Assembly: GCA_963843455.1 (NCBI GenBank)
Contig: CAWJKE010000007.1
Coordinates: forward strand, 558,001 to 622,000
Length of the DNA stretch: 64,000 nt
Direction of reading: 5' to 3'
Source: CAIQPS01 sp963843455
Lineage (GTDB): Bacteria > Actinomycetota > Thermoleophilia > RBG-16-64-13
In this document: positions 34,599 through 43,120 of the stretch, one piece after another
Layout: every line of letters begins with the position of its first letter
Position numbering within the stretch: position 1 is the stretch's first letter
Notes under the pieces: generated by a model
The model's input: the letters and a program-made list of their open reading frames with translations, nothing else
Databases searched by the model: none
Told to the model about the DNA's origin: nothing
Position numbers and translations under genes: made by a program

Positions 34599-36850
34599 AG
34601 ACCAGCCGGACTTCATCACGGACCAGGAAAAGTCCCCCGGTCGCCCATCTGGCCGAGACTTCATCCACCGGGGAGCTGCTTGGGCGGCTTCTGGAGAAGG
34701 TCGAGAAATACAACCCCAGCTTCGACCGCGATTTGGTCGTCCGTGCGTTCGACGTCGCGGCCTCACAGCACCAGCACCAGCTCCGGGCGAGCGGGGAGCC
34801 CTACATCAATCATCCGGTCGGCACCGCCGACATCTGTGCCGATCTGCGCTTGGACAGCGCGACTCTGGCCGCCGCACTCCTGCATGACGTAGTAGAGGAC
34901 ACCGAACTGTCCATAGAGCAGGTTCGCGACCAGTTCGGCGACGAGGTGGCTCTCCTGGTCGATGGAGTGACCAAGCTTTCGCAGATCTCCTTCCGTACCG
35001 TCGAGGAGGAGCAGGCCGAGAACATCCGCAAGATGATCATCGCCATGGCCCGCGACGTGCGCGTCATCCTGATCAAGCTCGCCGATCGGTTGCATAACAT
35101 GCGCACTCTCCGCTATTTGGGCAAGGAGAAGCAGCTCGAGAAGGCCAAGGAGACGCTGGAGGTCTATGCCCCTCTGGCACACCGGTTGGGGATCGAATCG
35201 GTGCGCTGGGAACTGGAGGACCTCGCCTTCGCCACCCTCCACCCCCGCAAGTACGCGGAGATCCAGCATATGGTGGCACAGCGGCGGGCCGACCGCGAAC
35301 GGGACATGGAAGAGGCCCGCAGTATCCTCAAGCAGGAATTGGCCGCAGTCAACATCGAGGCTGAGATATCCGGCCGGGCCAAGCATTTCTACTCCATCTA
35401 CGACAAGATGGTGCGCAAAGGCAAGGAGTTCAACGAGATCTTCGATCTCACGGCGCTCCGGGTGCTGGTCGATTCGGTCAAGGACTGCTATGCGGCGCTC
35501 GGGATCATCCACTCACTGTGGAAGCCCCTGCCTGGGCGGTTCAAGGACTATATCGCGATGCCCAAGTTCAACATGTACCAGTCGCTACACACGACGGTCA
35601 TAGGGCCTCAGGGCAAGCCCCTGGAGATACAGATCCGCACGTCCGACATGCACGAGACCGCCCAGTTCGGTATTGCTGCGCACTGGATGTACAAGGACAA
35701 GGGCCGAGCCGCCCAGCGGGCCGACGCCCAGACGGAAAAGATGCAGTGGCTTCGTCAGATCATGGACTGGCAGTCGGAGACCAAAGACGCCGGCGAGTTC
35801 ATGGAGTCGCTCCGCATCGACCTGTTCCACGACGAGGTCTACGTCTTCACGCCGAAAGGCGAGGTCAAGAGCCTCCCGGCCGGCTCTACCCCTGTCGACT
35901 TCGCCTACGCCATCCACACCGATGTCGGCCATCGCTGCATCGGGGCCAAGGTGGACGGCCGGATCGTCCCGTTGACGTACCGCCTCCAATCGGGCGACAT
36001 AGTCGAGATTCTCACTTCCAAGACTGCACAGGGCCCCTCTCGAGACTGGCTGCAGTTCGTCGCCAGCTCCGGAGCGCGCAACAAGATCCGCCAGTGGTTC
36101 AAGAAGGAGCGGCGAGAGGACACCGAGCATCTGGGCAGGGAGGCGCTGCTCGACGCGTTCCGCAAGCAAGGCCTTCCTGCGCAGCGTCTTATCGGCTCGG
36201 ACATGCTGGCAGACGTGATGAAAGAGACGAATCATGCCAAGAAGGAGGATTTCTTCGCGGCGGTCGGCTCCGGCAAGATCAGTCCGCAGCACGTGGTGAC
36301 CCGCGTAATCCAGATGCTGAATCGCGGGGGAGAGGGAGCCACGTCGCTTTCGGTGCCTGCCCCCATCCCCAAGGAGACTCGCGAGCCGCCCTCAGGAGAG
36401 CGGCTGGGCATCCACGTCGACGGCATCGACGATGTCGCCATACGTTTACCCCAGTGCTGCAGGCCGGTTCCGGGTGATGAGGTCGTCGGCTACATCTCTC
36501 TGGGCCGCGGGATCACCGTCCATCGCCGGGACTGCCCTAACGTCAGGGCCCTTGAGAAGAACCCGGAGCGGTTCGCCGCCGTTCACTGGGACTCTATAGG
36601 CAAGACGCCGCTTCGGGTCGAGATCCAGATAGAGGCCTACGATCGCAACCATCTGTTGGAGGACATCTCCCGGACCCTCAGCGAAAGTGGAGTGAACATC
36701 GTCGCGGCTGAGTGCCGGGTGGCCAAGAACAACATGGTCAAAGACAGGTTCGTCTTCGAAGTCCCGGAGATCGACTATCTGGAGACAGTGCTCCAGCGCA
36801 TCCGGCGGATCGACACGGTCTACGACGCCTACCGAGTGACTCCCCACTGA
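34571..36850 (+). CDS. rel: Bifunctional (p)ppGpp synthetase/hydrolase RelA/SpoT
   Basis: Makes and degrades the stringent-response alarmone. The 759-aa protein has the HD hydrolase domain with LLHDVVEDT near residue 105 and IKLADRLHNMRTLRY. The synthetase domain has EISGRAKHFYSIYDKM, and RFKDYIAMPKFNMYQSLHTT near 322 gives the RxKD form typical of bifunctional enzymes. The TGS domain has YVFTPKGEVKSLPAGSTPVD, a zinc-finger/CC region has LPQCCRPVPGDEVVGY, and a C-terminal ACT domain ends the chain. The GTG start lies inside recJ, 28 bases before its stop, so translation is probably coupled. Confidence 0.97.
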   Translation: MLQTVPEPVETSRTSSRTRKSPPVAHLAETSSTGELLGRLLEKVEKYNPSFDRDLVVRAFDVAASQHQHQLRASGEPYINHPVGTADICADLRLDSATLAAALLHDVVEDTELSIEQVRDQFGDEVALLVDGVTKLSQISFRTVEEEQAENIRKMIIAMARDVRVILIKLADRLHNMRTLRYLGKEKQLEKAKETLEVYAPLAHRLGIESVRWELEDLAFATLHPRKYAEIQHMVAQRRADRERDMEEARSILKQELAAVNIEAEISGRAKHFYSIYDKMVRKGKEFNEIFDLTALRVLVDSVKDCYAALGIIHSLWKPLPGRFKDYIAMPKFNMYQSLHTTVIGPQGKPLEIQIRTSDMHETAQFGIAAHWMYKDKGRAAQRADAQTEKMQWLRQIMDWQSETKDAGEFMESLRIDLFHDEVYVFTPKGEVKSLPAGSTPVDFAYAIHTDVGHRCIGAKVDGRIVPLTYRLQSGDIVEILTSKTAQGPSRDWLQFVASSGARNKIRQWFKKERREDTEHLGREALLDAFRKQGLPAQRLIGSDMLADVMKETNHAKKEDFFAAVGSGKISPQHVVTRVIQMLNRGGEGATSLSVPAPIPKETREPPSGERLGIHVDGIDDVAIRLPQCCRPVPGDEVVGYISLGRGITVHRRDCPNVRALEKNPERFAAVHWDSIGKTPLRVEIQIEAYDRNHLLEDISRTLSESGVNIVAAECRVAKNNMVKDRFVFEVPEIDYLETVLQRIRRIDTVYDAYRVTPH

Positions 36851-36858
36851 CAGGCGCG

Positions 36859-36887
36859 GGCCAGCACCTCTGGTAGAATTGCTGGCC
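36859..36887 (+). promoter_or_regulatory. Inverted repeat around an extended -10 promoter, ahead of the MBL-hisS-aspS genes
   Basis: GGCCAGCA (36859-36866) and TGCTGGCC (36880-36887) form a perfect 8-bp inverted repeat. The 13-base loop ends in TGG-TAGAAT (36871-36879), an extended -10 promoter element. The site may be an operator on the promoter of the downstream gene set, or simply the terminator stem of rel, although no T-run follows it. Confidence 0.45.
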
Positions 36888-36940
36888 GTGGGCTGGGAGT
36901 CGCCGGCCCGGTCCCGACACCACAGGAGAGGGTTCTGATC

Positions 36941-37576
36941 ATGGAGGTACTCTGCGTCCCGGTCGGGCCTCTACAGGCCAACTGCTACCTCGTATGGGAC
37001 GAGGCGAAAGCGGCCTGTGCCGTCGATCCAGGAGGGGAACCCGAGCGGCTCGCGCGTCTCGTGCAGGCGCGCGGGCTGCGACTCGAAGCGGTCCTCGTTA
37101 CTCATGGCCACTTCGACCATGTGGAAGGCGTGAAGGGGCTGGCTGAGGCGACGGGAGCCCAGGTCTACTGCTCGGGCCAGGTGCGACCCGTCCTGTCCGG
37201 TAGTCAGGGTTGCTCAGCGACCGGGTATCCCGTGCCATCGGTGGGCGAGCCAGCGATCGAAACCGTCGAAGACGGGACCACGGTCGCGGTGGGCGGCATG
37301 ACGGTGACGGTCATCGCCACTCCCGGGCATACACCCGGTGACGTCACCTACGAGATCGGAGGCGGCCTCTTCTGCGGCGACCTGCTGTTCCGGCGATCGG
37401 TTGGTAGGACCGATTTCTCGGGCGGAGACTTCGCTCAACTGCTCGAGTCCATAGCTCGCCTATTAAAGCTCTATCCCGGCGACACACCGGTGTACCCTGG
37501 CCATATGGACTCGACTACTCTGGGAGATGAGCTTGCCCACAATCCCTTCCTGGCAAGCCTGAGGGCCCATGGCTGA
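36941..37576 (+). CDS. MBL-fold metallo-hydrolase (glyoxalase II-like)
   Basis: A 211-aa metallo-beta-lactamase-fold hydrolase. The metal site is VLVTHGHFDHVEG (HxHxDH), with further ligands in IATPGHTPGDV, FCGDLLFRRSVGRTD and VYPGHMDSTTL. It resembles YcbL/glyoxalase II-type thioesterases that act on glutathione- or CoA-like thioesters; the true substrate is unknown. The Shine-Dalgarno AGGAGAGG precedes the start by 8 bases. The gene overlaps hisS by 8 bases. An MBL hydrolase between rel and hisS is a recurring order in Gram-positive bacteria. Confidence 0.92.
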   Translation: MEVLCVPVGPLQANCYLVWDEAKAACAVDPGGEPERLARLVQARGLRLEAVLVTHGHFDHVEGVKGLAEATGAQVYCSGQVRPVLSGSQGCSATGYPVPSVGEPAIETVEDGTTVAVGGMTVTVIATPGHTPGDVTYEIGGGLFCGDLLFRRSVGRTDFSGGDFAQLLESIARLLKLYPGDTPVYPGHMDSTTLGDELAHNPFLASLRAHG

Positions 37577-38858
37577 GCCGTTCACCGCACCGAAGGGGAC
37601 GTACGACGTCCTTCCCGAGCAGCAGCCCGTCCGCCGATGGGTCATCAGGACGGCCGAGGCCGTTTTCCGCAGATACGGCTACCACCGGATCGATACCCCC
37701 GCTTTCGAAGATACTCGGCTCTTCACTCGCGGCGTCGGCGACTCGACGGATATCGTGCGTAAGGAGATGTACACATTCCAGGATCTGGGCGGCCGGAGCA
37801 TGACACTTCGCCCCGAAGGCACCGCTCCTGTCGCGCGAGCGTACGTAGAGCACGGCATGCACACGTTGCCTCAGCCAGTGAAGCTGTACTACTACAGCCC
37901 GATGTTCAGGTACGAGAGCCCGCAGTCGGGGCGCTACCGGCAGCATCACCAGCTTGGTATCGAGGCTTTCGGGGCGCCGGCGCCTGAATTGGATGCCGAG
38001 GTCGTCGGCGTGCTCGCCGCACTCTATCGGGAGCTCGGACTGAGCGGCATCCAACTGCGCCTCAACTCCATGGGATGCAGGGAGTGCCGCCCCGGCTACT
38101 CGAGTGCCCTCCGGAAGTATCTGCAGGCAGGTTCGGGGTCGCTGTGCGGCGAATGCCTCGAGAGGACTCACCTCAACCCCCTACGCACGTTCGACTGCAA
38201 GGTACCCGCCTGCAGGCTCGCGCTTGAGGGTGCTCCCCGACTGCCGGACTATCTCTGCCCCGCGTGTGCCGAGCACCATGCGCGGGTGAAAGCCTGCCTG
38301 GCCGTGCAGGGCATCGCTTTCATCGAGGACCACACCCTGGTGCGAGGCATGGACTACTACACCCGCACCACGTTCGAGTTCCAGTCGTCTCTGCTCGGGG
38401 CCCAGTCGGGCATCGGCGGGGGTGGTCGTTATGACGACCTTGTCGCCGCTATCGGCGGGCCGGCGACACCCGGAGTGGGCTTTGGCACCGGGGTGGAGCG
38501 CATACTGCTGGCGATCTCCCGTTCCGACGCAGAAGGCGTCGCGGCCGACGCGCCTGTGGCATACCTGGTGAGCGTGGGAGAGGGTGCTCGGGACGAGGTG
38601 TTCGCCCTAGCCCACCAGATGCGGACCCGGGGCATAGCCGTCGACCTGGACTACGCGGGGCGGAGCGCAAAGGGGCAGATGAAGCAGGCGGGACGGACGG
38701 GAGCGCGGTATGCAGTTATCATCGGAGAAGCCGAGATGACCACCGGCCTGGTCACCCTGCGTGATCTGGCCACCGGGGAGGAACGGAAGGTGCCCCACAA
38801 CGAAGCTGTTGCCCTCGTCGAGGCCGCTTCCGGCTGCCGCGGAGCACTCGGCGACTGA
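37569..38858 (+). CDS. hisS: Histidine-tRNA ligase
   Basis: Class II synthetase charging tRNA(His). The 429-aa protein shows FTAPKGTYDVLPEQQ at the start, motif 2 region LRPEGTAPVARAYVE with MFRYESPQSGRYRQHHQLG, the histidine-specific motif VRGMDYYTRTTFEFQ and motif 3 GGGGRYDDLVAAIGG followed by GVGFGTGVERI. An insertion near 190-245 carries four cysteine pairs or singles (CGEC, CKVPAC, CPAC), perhaps a zinc-binding element. The C-terminal anticodon domain is complete. ATG 37569 overlaps the preceding gene. aspS follows after 25 bases. Confidence 0.97.
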   Translation: MAEPFTAPKGTYDVLPEQQPVRRWVIRTAEAVFRRYGYHRIDTPAFEDTRLFTRGVGDSTDIVRKEMYTFQDLGGRSMTLRPEGTAPVARAYVEHGMHTLPQPVKLYYYSPMFRYESPQSGRYRQHHQLGIEAFGAPAPELDAEVVGVLAALYRELGLSGIQLRLNSMGCRECRPGYSSALRKYLQAGSGSLCGECLERTHLNPLRTFDCKVPACRLALEGAPRLPDYLCPACAEHHARVKACLAVQGIAFIEDHTLVRGMDYYTRTTFEFQSSLLGAQSGIGGGGRYDDLVAAIGGPATPGVGFGTGVERILLAISRSDAEGVAADAPVAYLVSVGEGARDEVFALAHQMRTRGIAVDLDYAGRSAKGQMKQAGRTGARYAVIIGEAEMTTGLVTLRDLATGEERKVPHNEAVALVEAASGCRGALGD

Positions 38859-38883
38859 AACGCACTCAGGAAGAGGACTGGCC

Positions 38884-40642
38884 GTGGCATACAGGGACGA
38901 ATGGTGTGGCGATGTCAACGAGGCCCTACATCGGCCGGCGGGTCAAGGTGGCCGGTTGGGTCCACCGGCGGCGGGACCACGGCGGACTGGTCTTCGTCGA
39001 CCTACGCGACCGTACCGGGCTGCTGCAACTCGTGGTGGAGGCCGAAAGGGATCCGGCGCTGCACGCAAGGGCGCAGGAACTGCGCAGCGAGTTCGTGATG
39101 TGGGCGACGGGTATCGTCGTGGCCCGCGCTCCCGAGCGAGTCAATCCGAACCTCGCCACCGGTAGGGTGGAGATCGTCGTGGACGAACTGCAGATCCTGG
39201 CCGCCGCGCAGACGCCGCCGTTCTTCCCCGAGGACGATGTCGAGGTGGACGAGACGTTGCGGCTGCGGTACCGCTACATCGACCTGCGCCGGCCCCGGGT
39301 CTTCCAGAACCTGCTGCTGCGCCACCGGGTCGTCCAGGCCGTCAGACGCTACCTGGGAGATCGGGGGTTCATCGACGTCGAGACACCCATCCTGACGAAG
39401 AGCACACCCGAAGGCGCGCGCGATTTCTTGGTCCCCAGCCGGCTGCAGCCTGGTGAGTTCTACGCTCTCCCGCAGTCGCCACAATTGTTCAAGCAGCTCC
39501 TCATGATCGGCGGCTTCGAGCGCTACTACCAGATAGCCCGGGCGTTCCGGGATGAGGACCTTCGGGCGGATAGGCAGCCCGAGCATACCCAGATCGACAT
39601 CGAGATGAGCTTCATCGAAGAAGGCGATATCCAGGATGTGGTGGAGGGCATGTTTGCCGCCGCTTTCAAGGAGACGCTTGACATCGAGCTGCCGACACCG
39701 TTCCCGCGGCTGAGCTACGCCGACGCGATGGCCCGCTATGGAAGCGACAAGCCCGACCTGCGGTTCGGTATGGAGATCGTGGATGTCAGCGACATCGCCG
39801 GAGCCACCGATTTCCGTGTATTCAGCGAGGCCGTGGCCAAGGGAGGTGTGGTCAGAGGCATCCGCGCGGAGGGCGCCGCCGCCCTCTCTCGCAAGGACGT
39901 GGACGACCTGGCTGCCGAGGCGGCCGTGTTTGGAGCGCAGGGCCTGTTGCCCATCTGGCTGGACAAGGACGGAGGTCTGCGCTCGCCCCTTCTCAAGTTC
40001 GTGGGCGACGAACAGACCAAGGCGTTAGCCGAGCGGCTGTCGGGCGAGCCCGGCGACCTACTCCTCTTCGTCGCCGACCGCAAGGAGGTGGCCGAGCCAA
40101 GCCTGGGCGCTCTGCGCCTCGCGCTGGCTACGCGGCTGGACGTCGAGCGCAGCGGCTGGGCGTTCTCCTGGGTGGTCGACTTTCCCATGTTCGAGTACGA
40201 CCCAAAGGAAGATCGTCTCAAGGCGCAGCACCACCCGTTCACCAAGCCCCGTCTGGAACGCATCGAAGACCTGCTGGAGCGCCCGCTGGAGTTGGGTACC
40301 TTCGCCTATGACCTGGTGCTGAACGGTGTCGAACTGGGTAGCGGCTCGCTTCGGATCGCCGATCCGCAGATGCAAGAGGCGGTCTTCGAAGCTCTGGGGC
40401 TCGATGAGGAGCAGATCAAGGTCAAGTTCGGTTTCCTGGTGGAGGCCATGGACTACGGGATACCTCCGCACGGGGGCATCGGCCTGGGGCTCGATCGCAC
40501 CGTCATGCTGATGGCGGGGGAGTCCTCCATCCGAGAAGTCATCGCCTTCCCCAAGACGCAAAGCGGGTCGTGCCCCCTCACCGATGCACCGTCGCGAGTC
40601 GCTGCCGAACAGCTGCGCGAACTGCGCATACGCACCGTCTAA
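38884..40642 (+). CDS. aspS: Aspartate-tRNA ligase, apparent frameshift near the 5' end
   Basis: Class IIb synthetase for tRNA(Asp), or both tRNA(Asp) and tRNA(Asn) if non-discriminating. The family N-terminus YRDEWCGDVNEA starts at GTG 38884 behind GGAAGAGG, but then the frame breaks. Removing one C from 38924-38926 gives EAYIGRRVKVAGWVHRRRDH, the normal continuation. Without this correction only the shorter frame from 38906 or 38912 is open. Later blocks are LRYRYIDLRRP, FIDVETPILTKSTPEGARDF, FRDEDLRADRQPEHTQ and GIPPHGGIGLGLDR. The restored protein has about 585 aa, the usual length. Confidence 0.93.
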
Positions 40643-40966
40643 GGCCGAGGTTTCCGCTCCTCCACGACGGCCACCGAACGCTCTCAAGTTCCACCCGCAA
40701 AACGCCGACTATCTGGTGTAGGAGCCGCGGTGTGCGGCCGGGGCGGGCGGAGAGGCGCGTTGCCTGCCACAGGGTCGTGTGGTACCCTCGGGGTGCTCGA
40801 CCTTGTGCGTGATCTGGCCCAAACTTGAGCCAACACACTGTGCACGGGAGGCACGTTTTCCTGAACGGCGAGTCGCCAATCAGGGACTGTCACCCACCTG
40901 CTTCGGCAGGTTCAAGTGCATGTCAGACACGGCAAGGTGGAGCATTCTTTTTTGGGAAGGGTTGAA
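40643..40966 (+). other. 324-base intergenic region with a possible structured leader RNA
   Basis: No gene is visible between aspS and the lipoprotein gene. Bases 40839-40922 can fold as a closed three-way element. An outer stem TGCAC (40841-40845) / GTGCA (40916-40920) encloses hairpin CCTGA-AC-GGCG-AGT-CGCC-AA-TCAGG (40860-40884) and the classical UUCG hairpin ACCTGC-TTCG-GCAGGT (40896-40911). A T-run lies at 40948-40953, shortly before the lipoprotein start. It does not match a riboswitch consensus that I know. Confidence 0.4.
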
Positions 40967-41479
40967 ATGTCCGGACGAAGCAGACAGTGGGCGGTTCTAC
41001 TTCTAGTCGCGATCGGTCTGGGTGTCTTCCTGGTTGGTTGCGGAGGCGGCGGCGATACGACGACCCCCTCGAGTGTCTTGGAGACCACCCGCACCACCGC
41101 GGCTCGCTCGGTGGGTAGCGTCATTGAAGATCTCCTCCTGACGAAGATTGCCGTGACCGAGGAGACGCCCGAAGAGTATGTGGCGGCGATCGGCCAGGCT
41201 CGTCCGGTGGTCCTGTTCTTCTATGTGCCAGGCAACGTGGACGACCAGAAGGTGAAGGAAGCCTTCGACGCGGTCCAGCCGGACTTCCCTGAGTACACAT
41301 TTCTCAGGTACGACTACAAGACCCCCAGCGCTTACGGCGACCTTTCCACGCTCCTGAAGGTAAACTACCCGCCTGAGATCGTTCTCGTCGACCGAGGCGG
41401 CGCCGTTCGCAATATCTGGAACGGCTACATCGACGAGGGCACGTTGAAGCAGTATCTGATCAACCTTGGCCAAGGATGA
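40967..41479 (+). CDS. Lipoprotein with a thioredoxin-like domain lacking CxxC
   Basis: A 170-aa secreted lipoprotein. Residues 1-24 are a signal peptide (basic MSGRSRQ, hydrophobic WAVLLLVAIGLGVFLVG) ending in lipobox LVGC, with the acylated Cys at 25. A Gly/Thr-rich linker follows. The body (about 60-165) looks like a thioredoxin fold: VVLFFYVPGNVDDQKVKEAF in the strand and active-site helix position, then NYPPEIVLVDRGG with a cis-Pro-like region. The redox CxxC is absent, so it is unlikely to be a disulfide oxidoreductase. Start ATG 40967 has GGGAAGG 6 bases before the codon; the frame is open upstream from 40916 but that adds no signal. Function not known. Confidence 0.75.
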   Translation: MSGRSRQWAVLLLVAIGLGVFLVGCGGGGDTTTPSSVLETTRTTAARSVGSVIEDLLLTKIAVTEETPEEYVAAIGQARPVVLFFYVPGNVDDQKVKEAFDAVQPDFPEYTFLRYDYKTPSAYGDLSTLLKVNYPPEIVLVDRGGAVRNIWNGYIDEGTLKQYLINLGQG

Positions 41480-41506
41480 AGCGACCCTGACCTAGTCATG
41501 TAGGCG

Positions 41507-41528
41507 AGGGCCGGGTCATCCCGGCCCT
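41507..41528 (+). terminator. Strong hairpin terminator after the lipoprotein gene
   Basis: AGGGCCGGG (41507-41515) pairs perfectly with CCCGGCCCT (41520-41528) around a TCAT loop, 28 bases after the stop codon. Only a short TGTG tail follows, so termination may be partial or rely on Rho. Confidence 0.6.
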
Positions 41529-41547
41529 TGTGCTATGGAGAGGCTTT

Positions 41548-43044
41548 GTGGGGTCAAGCGCTGACGACAGTCTGGGCAGGACGGCGGGTCTGGCCTACGG
41601 GGCCAGGGTGGCCGAGCGCCTTCTTTCGTGCACCCTGGCCGGGCCTGTCGCGGGGGCGGATGCTGTCGGAGAGGCTGGAAGCAAGGAGTGCGGGAGCCTG
41701 GTGCGGATCGAACTGCGCATCCGCGCCGGTCGTATCGAGGAGGCCCGCTACCAGGCCCACGGATGCCCGGCCACGCTGGCGAGCGCGAGCCAGGTGTGCG
41801 GGTGTGTGACCGGCCGGTCCTTTCTGGAAGCGGCCTCTGTGACTCATGCCGGGATATGCCACGATCTGGGTCTTGTCTCGTCGAAGGAGTACACGGCGAC
41901 TGTGGCTCTCGACGCGCTTCACGAAGCGCTGACCGCGTCGCTGGGCTCGCCCGGGTGCGAGATCGGCGCCCAAGGACGCGGGGGAGTCCTCGTCGGGATG
42001 AGCGGCGGAGTGGACAGCGCGGTCGCCGCGCTTCTACTACAGGAGCAAGGCTTCCACGTGGTCGGTATCACTCTTACCCTATGGAACGATCCCGGGGTCG
42101 TCGGCGAGCGGAGTTGCTGTTCCCCCGAGAACGTGCGCCGGGCGCGAAGAGTTGCCCACAGCCTTGGCATCCCGCACCTTGCCCTCGACGCCGCTGAGCC
42201 CTTCTACCGGGACGTGGTGGAGTACTTCGTTTCGGAATACGCAGCCGGCCGAACGCCCAATCCCTGTTCAAAGTGCAACTCCAGGGTGCGCCTAGGAGTA
42301 TTGCTGGCGACGGCCCGCCAGCTGGGGCTCGAGCGCGTGGCGACAGGACACTATGCCCGTCTTACCGATTCGCCGCCGCGGCTTGCCCGAGGTCTGGACC
42401 CCCTGAAGGATCAGTCCTACGTTCTTGCCGAGGTGTCGCACGACATCCTCGAGCACGTCATGTTTCCTCTGGGCGGAATGCGCAAGCCAGACGTTCGAGA
42501 GACGGCGGCGCGGGCCGGTCTGGAGGGTCATTCGGCCCCCGAGAGCCAGGAGATCTGCTTCGTGCCCGACGACGATCATCGCCGCTTCTTGCGGGAGCGC
42601 CTTGGGGTTCTCCCCGGGGAGATCGTAGACCTCGAAGGCAAAGTGCTGGGGCATCACGAGGGGACCTACAACTTTACGATAGGACAGCGCAAAGGAATGC
42701 GAGTGGCGGCCGGGGAACCGCGGTACGTCGTGGGGATAGAGGCTTCCCAGCGACGCGTCATCGCAGGCGGCGCCCGAGACGCACACGTGGGCATCGTGCG
42801 CGCCGAGGGACTAGTATGGCACCGCACAGTGGGCGAAGAGCCGCTTGAGGTCCAGGTCCGCTCCGCGGCGGCGCCTTTGCGCGCGTCGGGGATCACGGTC
42901 GCCGGTGGTTGCCTGACCGTCCTTCTGGGAATGCCCGCGGCGGGGGTGGCAACCGGCCAGACCGTGGTGGTGTACGAGGGCGACAGAGTGGTCGTCGCGG
43001 GCACTATCACCTCCACCGAGCCGTGGGCCGGCGCGGACCGATGA
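41548..43044 (+). CDS. mnmA: tRNA-specific 2-thiouridylase MnmA with N-terminal NifU-like domain
   Basis: MnmA thiolates U34 of tRNA(Lys/Glu/Gln). Residues 1-125 are an added NifU/IscU-like domain: YGARVAERLL, ADAVGEAGSKECGSLVRIEL and EEARYQAHGCPATLASAS. Two of the three scaffold cysteines are kept (Cys48, Cys73), the Asp after the first is Ser, and the third Cys position reads KEYTATVALDAL. From about 145 the MnmA part follows: PP-loop GMSGGVDSAVAA, catalytic Cys240 in TPNPCSKCN, GHYARL, Cys337 in ESQEICFVPDD and YNFTIGQRKGM. GTG 41548 is preceded by GGAGAGG. In many Clostridia iscS, nifU, mnmA and alaS are neighbours; here nifU and mnmA are fused and alaS is 2 kb on. Confidence 0.92.
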   Translation: MGSSADDSLGRTAGLAYGARVAERLLSCTLAGPVAGADAVGEAGSKECGSLVRIELRIRAGRIEEARYQAHGCPATLASASQVCGCVTGRSFLEAASVTHAGICHDLGLVSSKEYTATVALDALHEALTASLGSPGCEIGAQGRGGVLVGMSGGVDSAVAALLLQEQGFHVVGITLTLWNDPGVVGERSCCSPENVRRARRVAHSLGIPHLALDAAEPFYRDVVEYFVSEYAAGRTPNPCSKCNSRVRLGVLLATARQLGLERVATGHYARLTDSPPRLARGLDPLKDQSYVLAEVSHDILEHVMFPLGGMRKPDVRETAARAGLEGHSAPESQEICFVPDDDHRRFLRERLGVLPGEIVDLEGKVLGHHEGTYNFTIGQRKGMRVAAGEPRYVVGIEASQRRVIAGGARDAHVGIVRAEGLVWHRTVGEEPLEVQVRSAAAPLRASGITVAGGCLTVLLGMPAAGVATGQTVVVYEGDRVVVAGTITSTEPWAGADR

Positions 43045-43072
43045 CCGCGCTGGAAAAGCGGCAATTTGCCTG

Positions 43073-43081
43073 TGGTATAGT
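43073..43081 (+). promoter_or_regulatory. Extended -10 promoter of the DUF948-RsbW-like-sigma operon
   Basis: TGG-TATAGT at 43073-43081 is an extended -10 element in the mnmA-DUF948 gap. It would give a leader of about 33 bases to the ATG at 43121, with AAAGGGGG near 43108 for ribosome binding. The -35 region is weak. Confidence 0.5.
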
Positions 43082-43120
43082 CGGAGTCGCTTTCTACCGA
43101 AGAGCTAAAGGGGGCTAGAT

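Noticed and set aside
40771..40795. T-box-like GTGGTACC near 40780
   Set aside because: The full T-box motif, specifier loop and terminator/antiterminator pair are missing, and the following gene is a lipoprotein, not an amino-acid gene.
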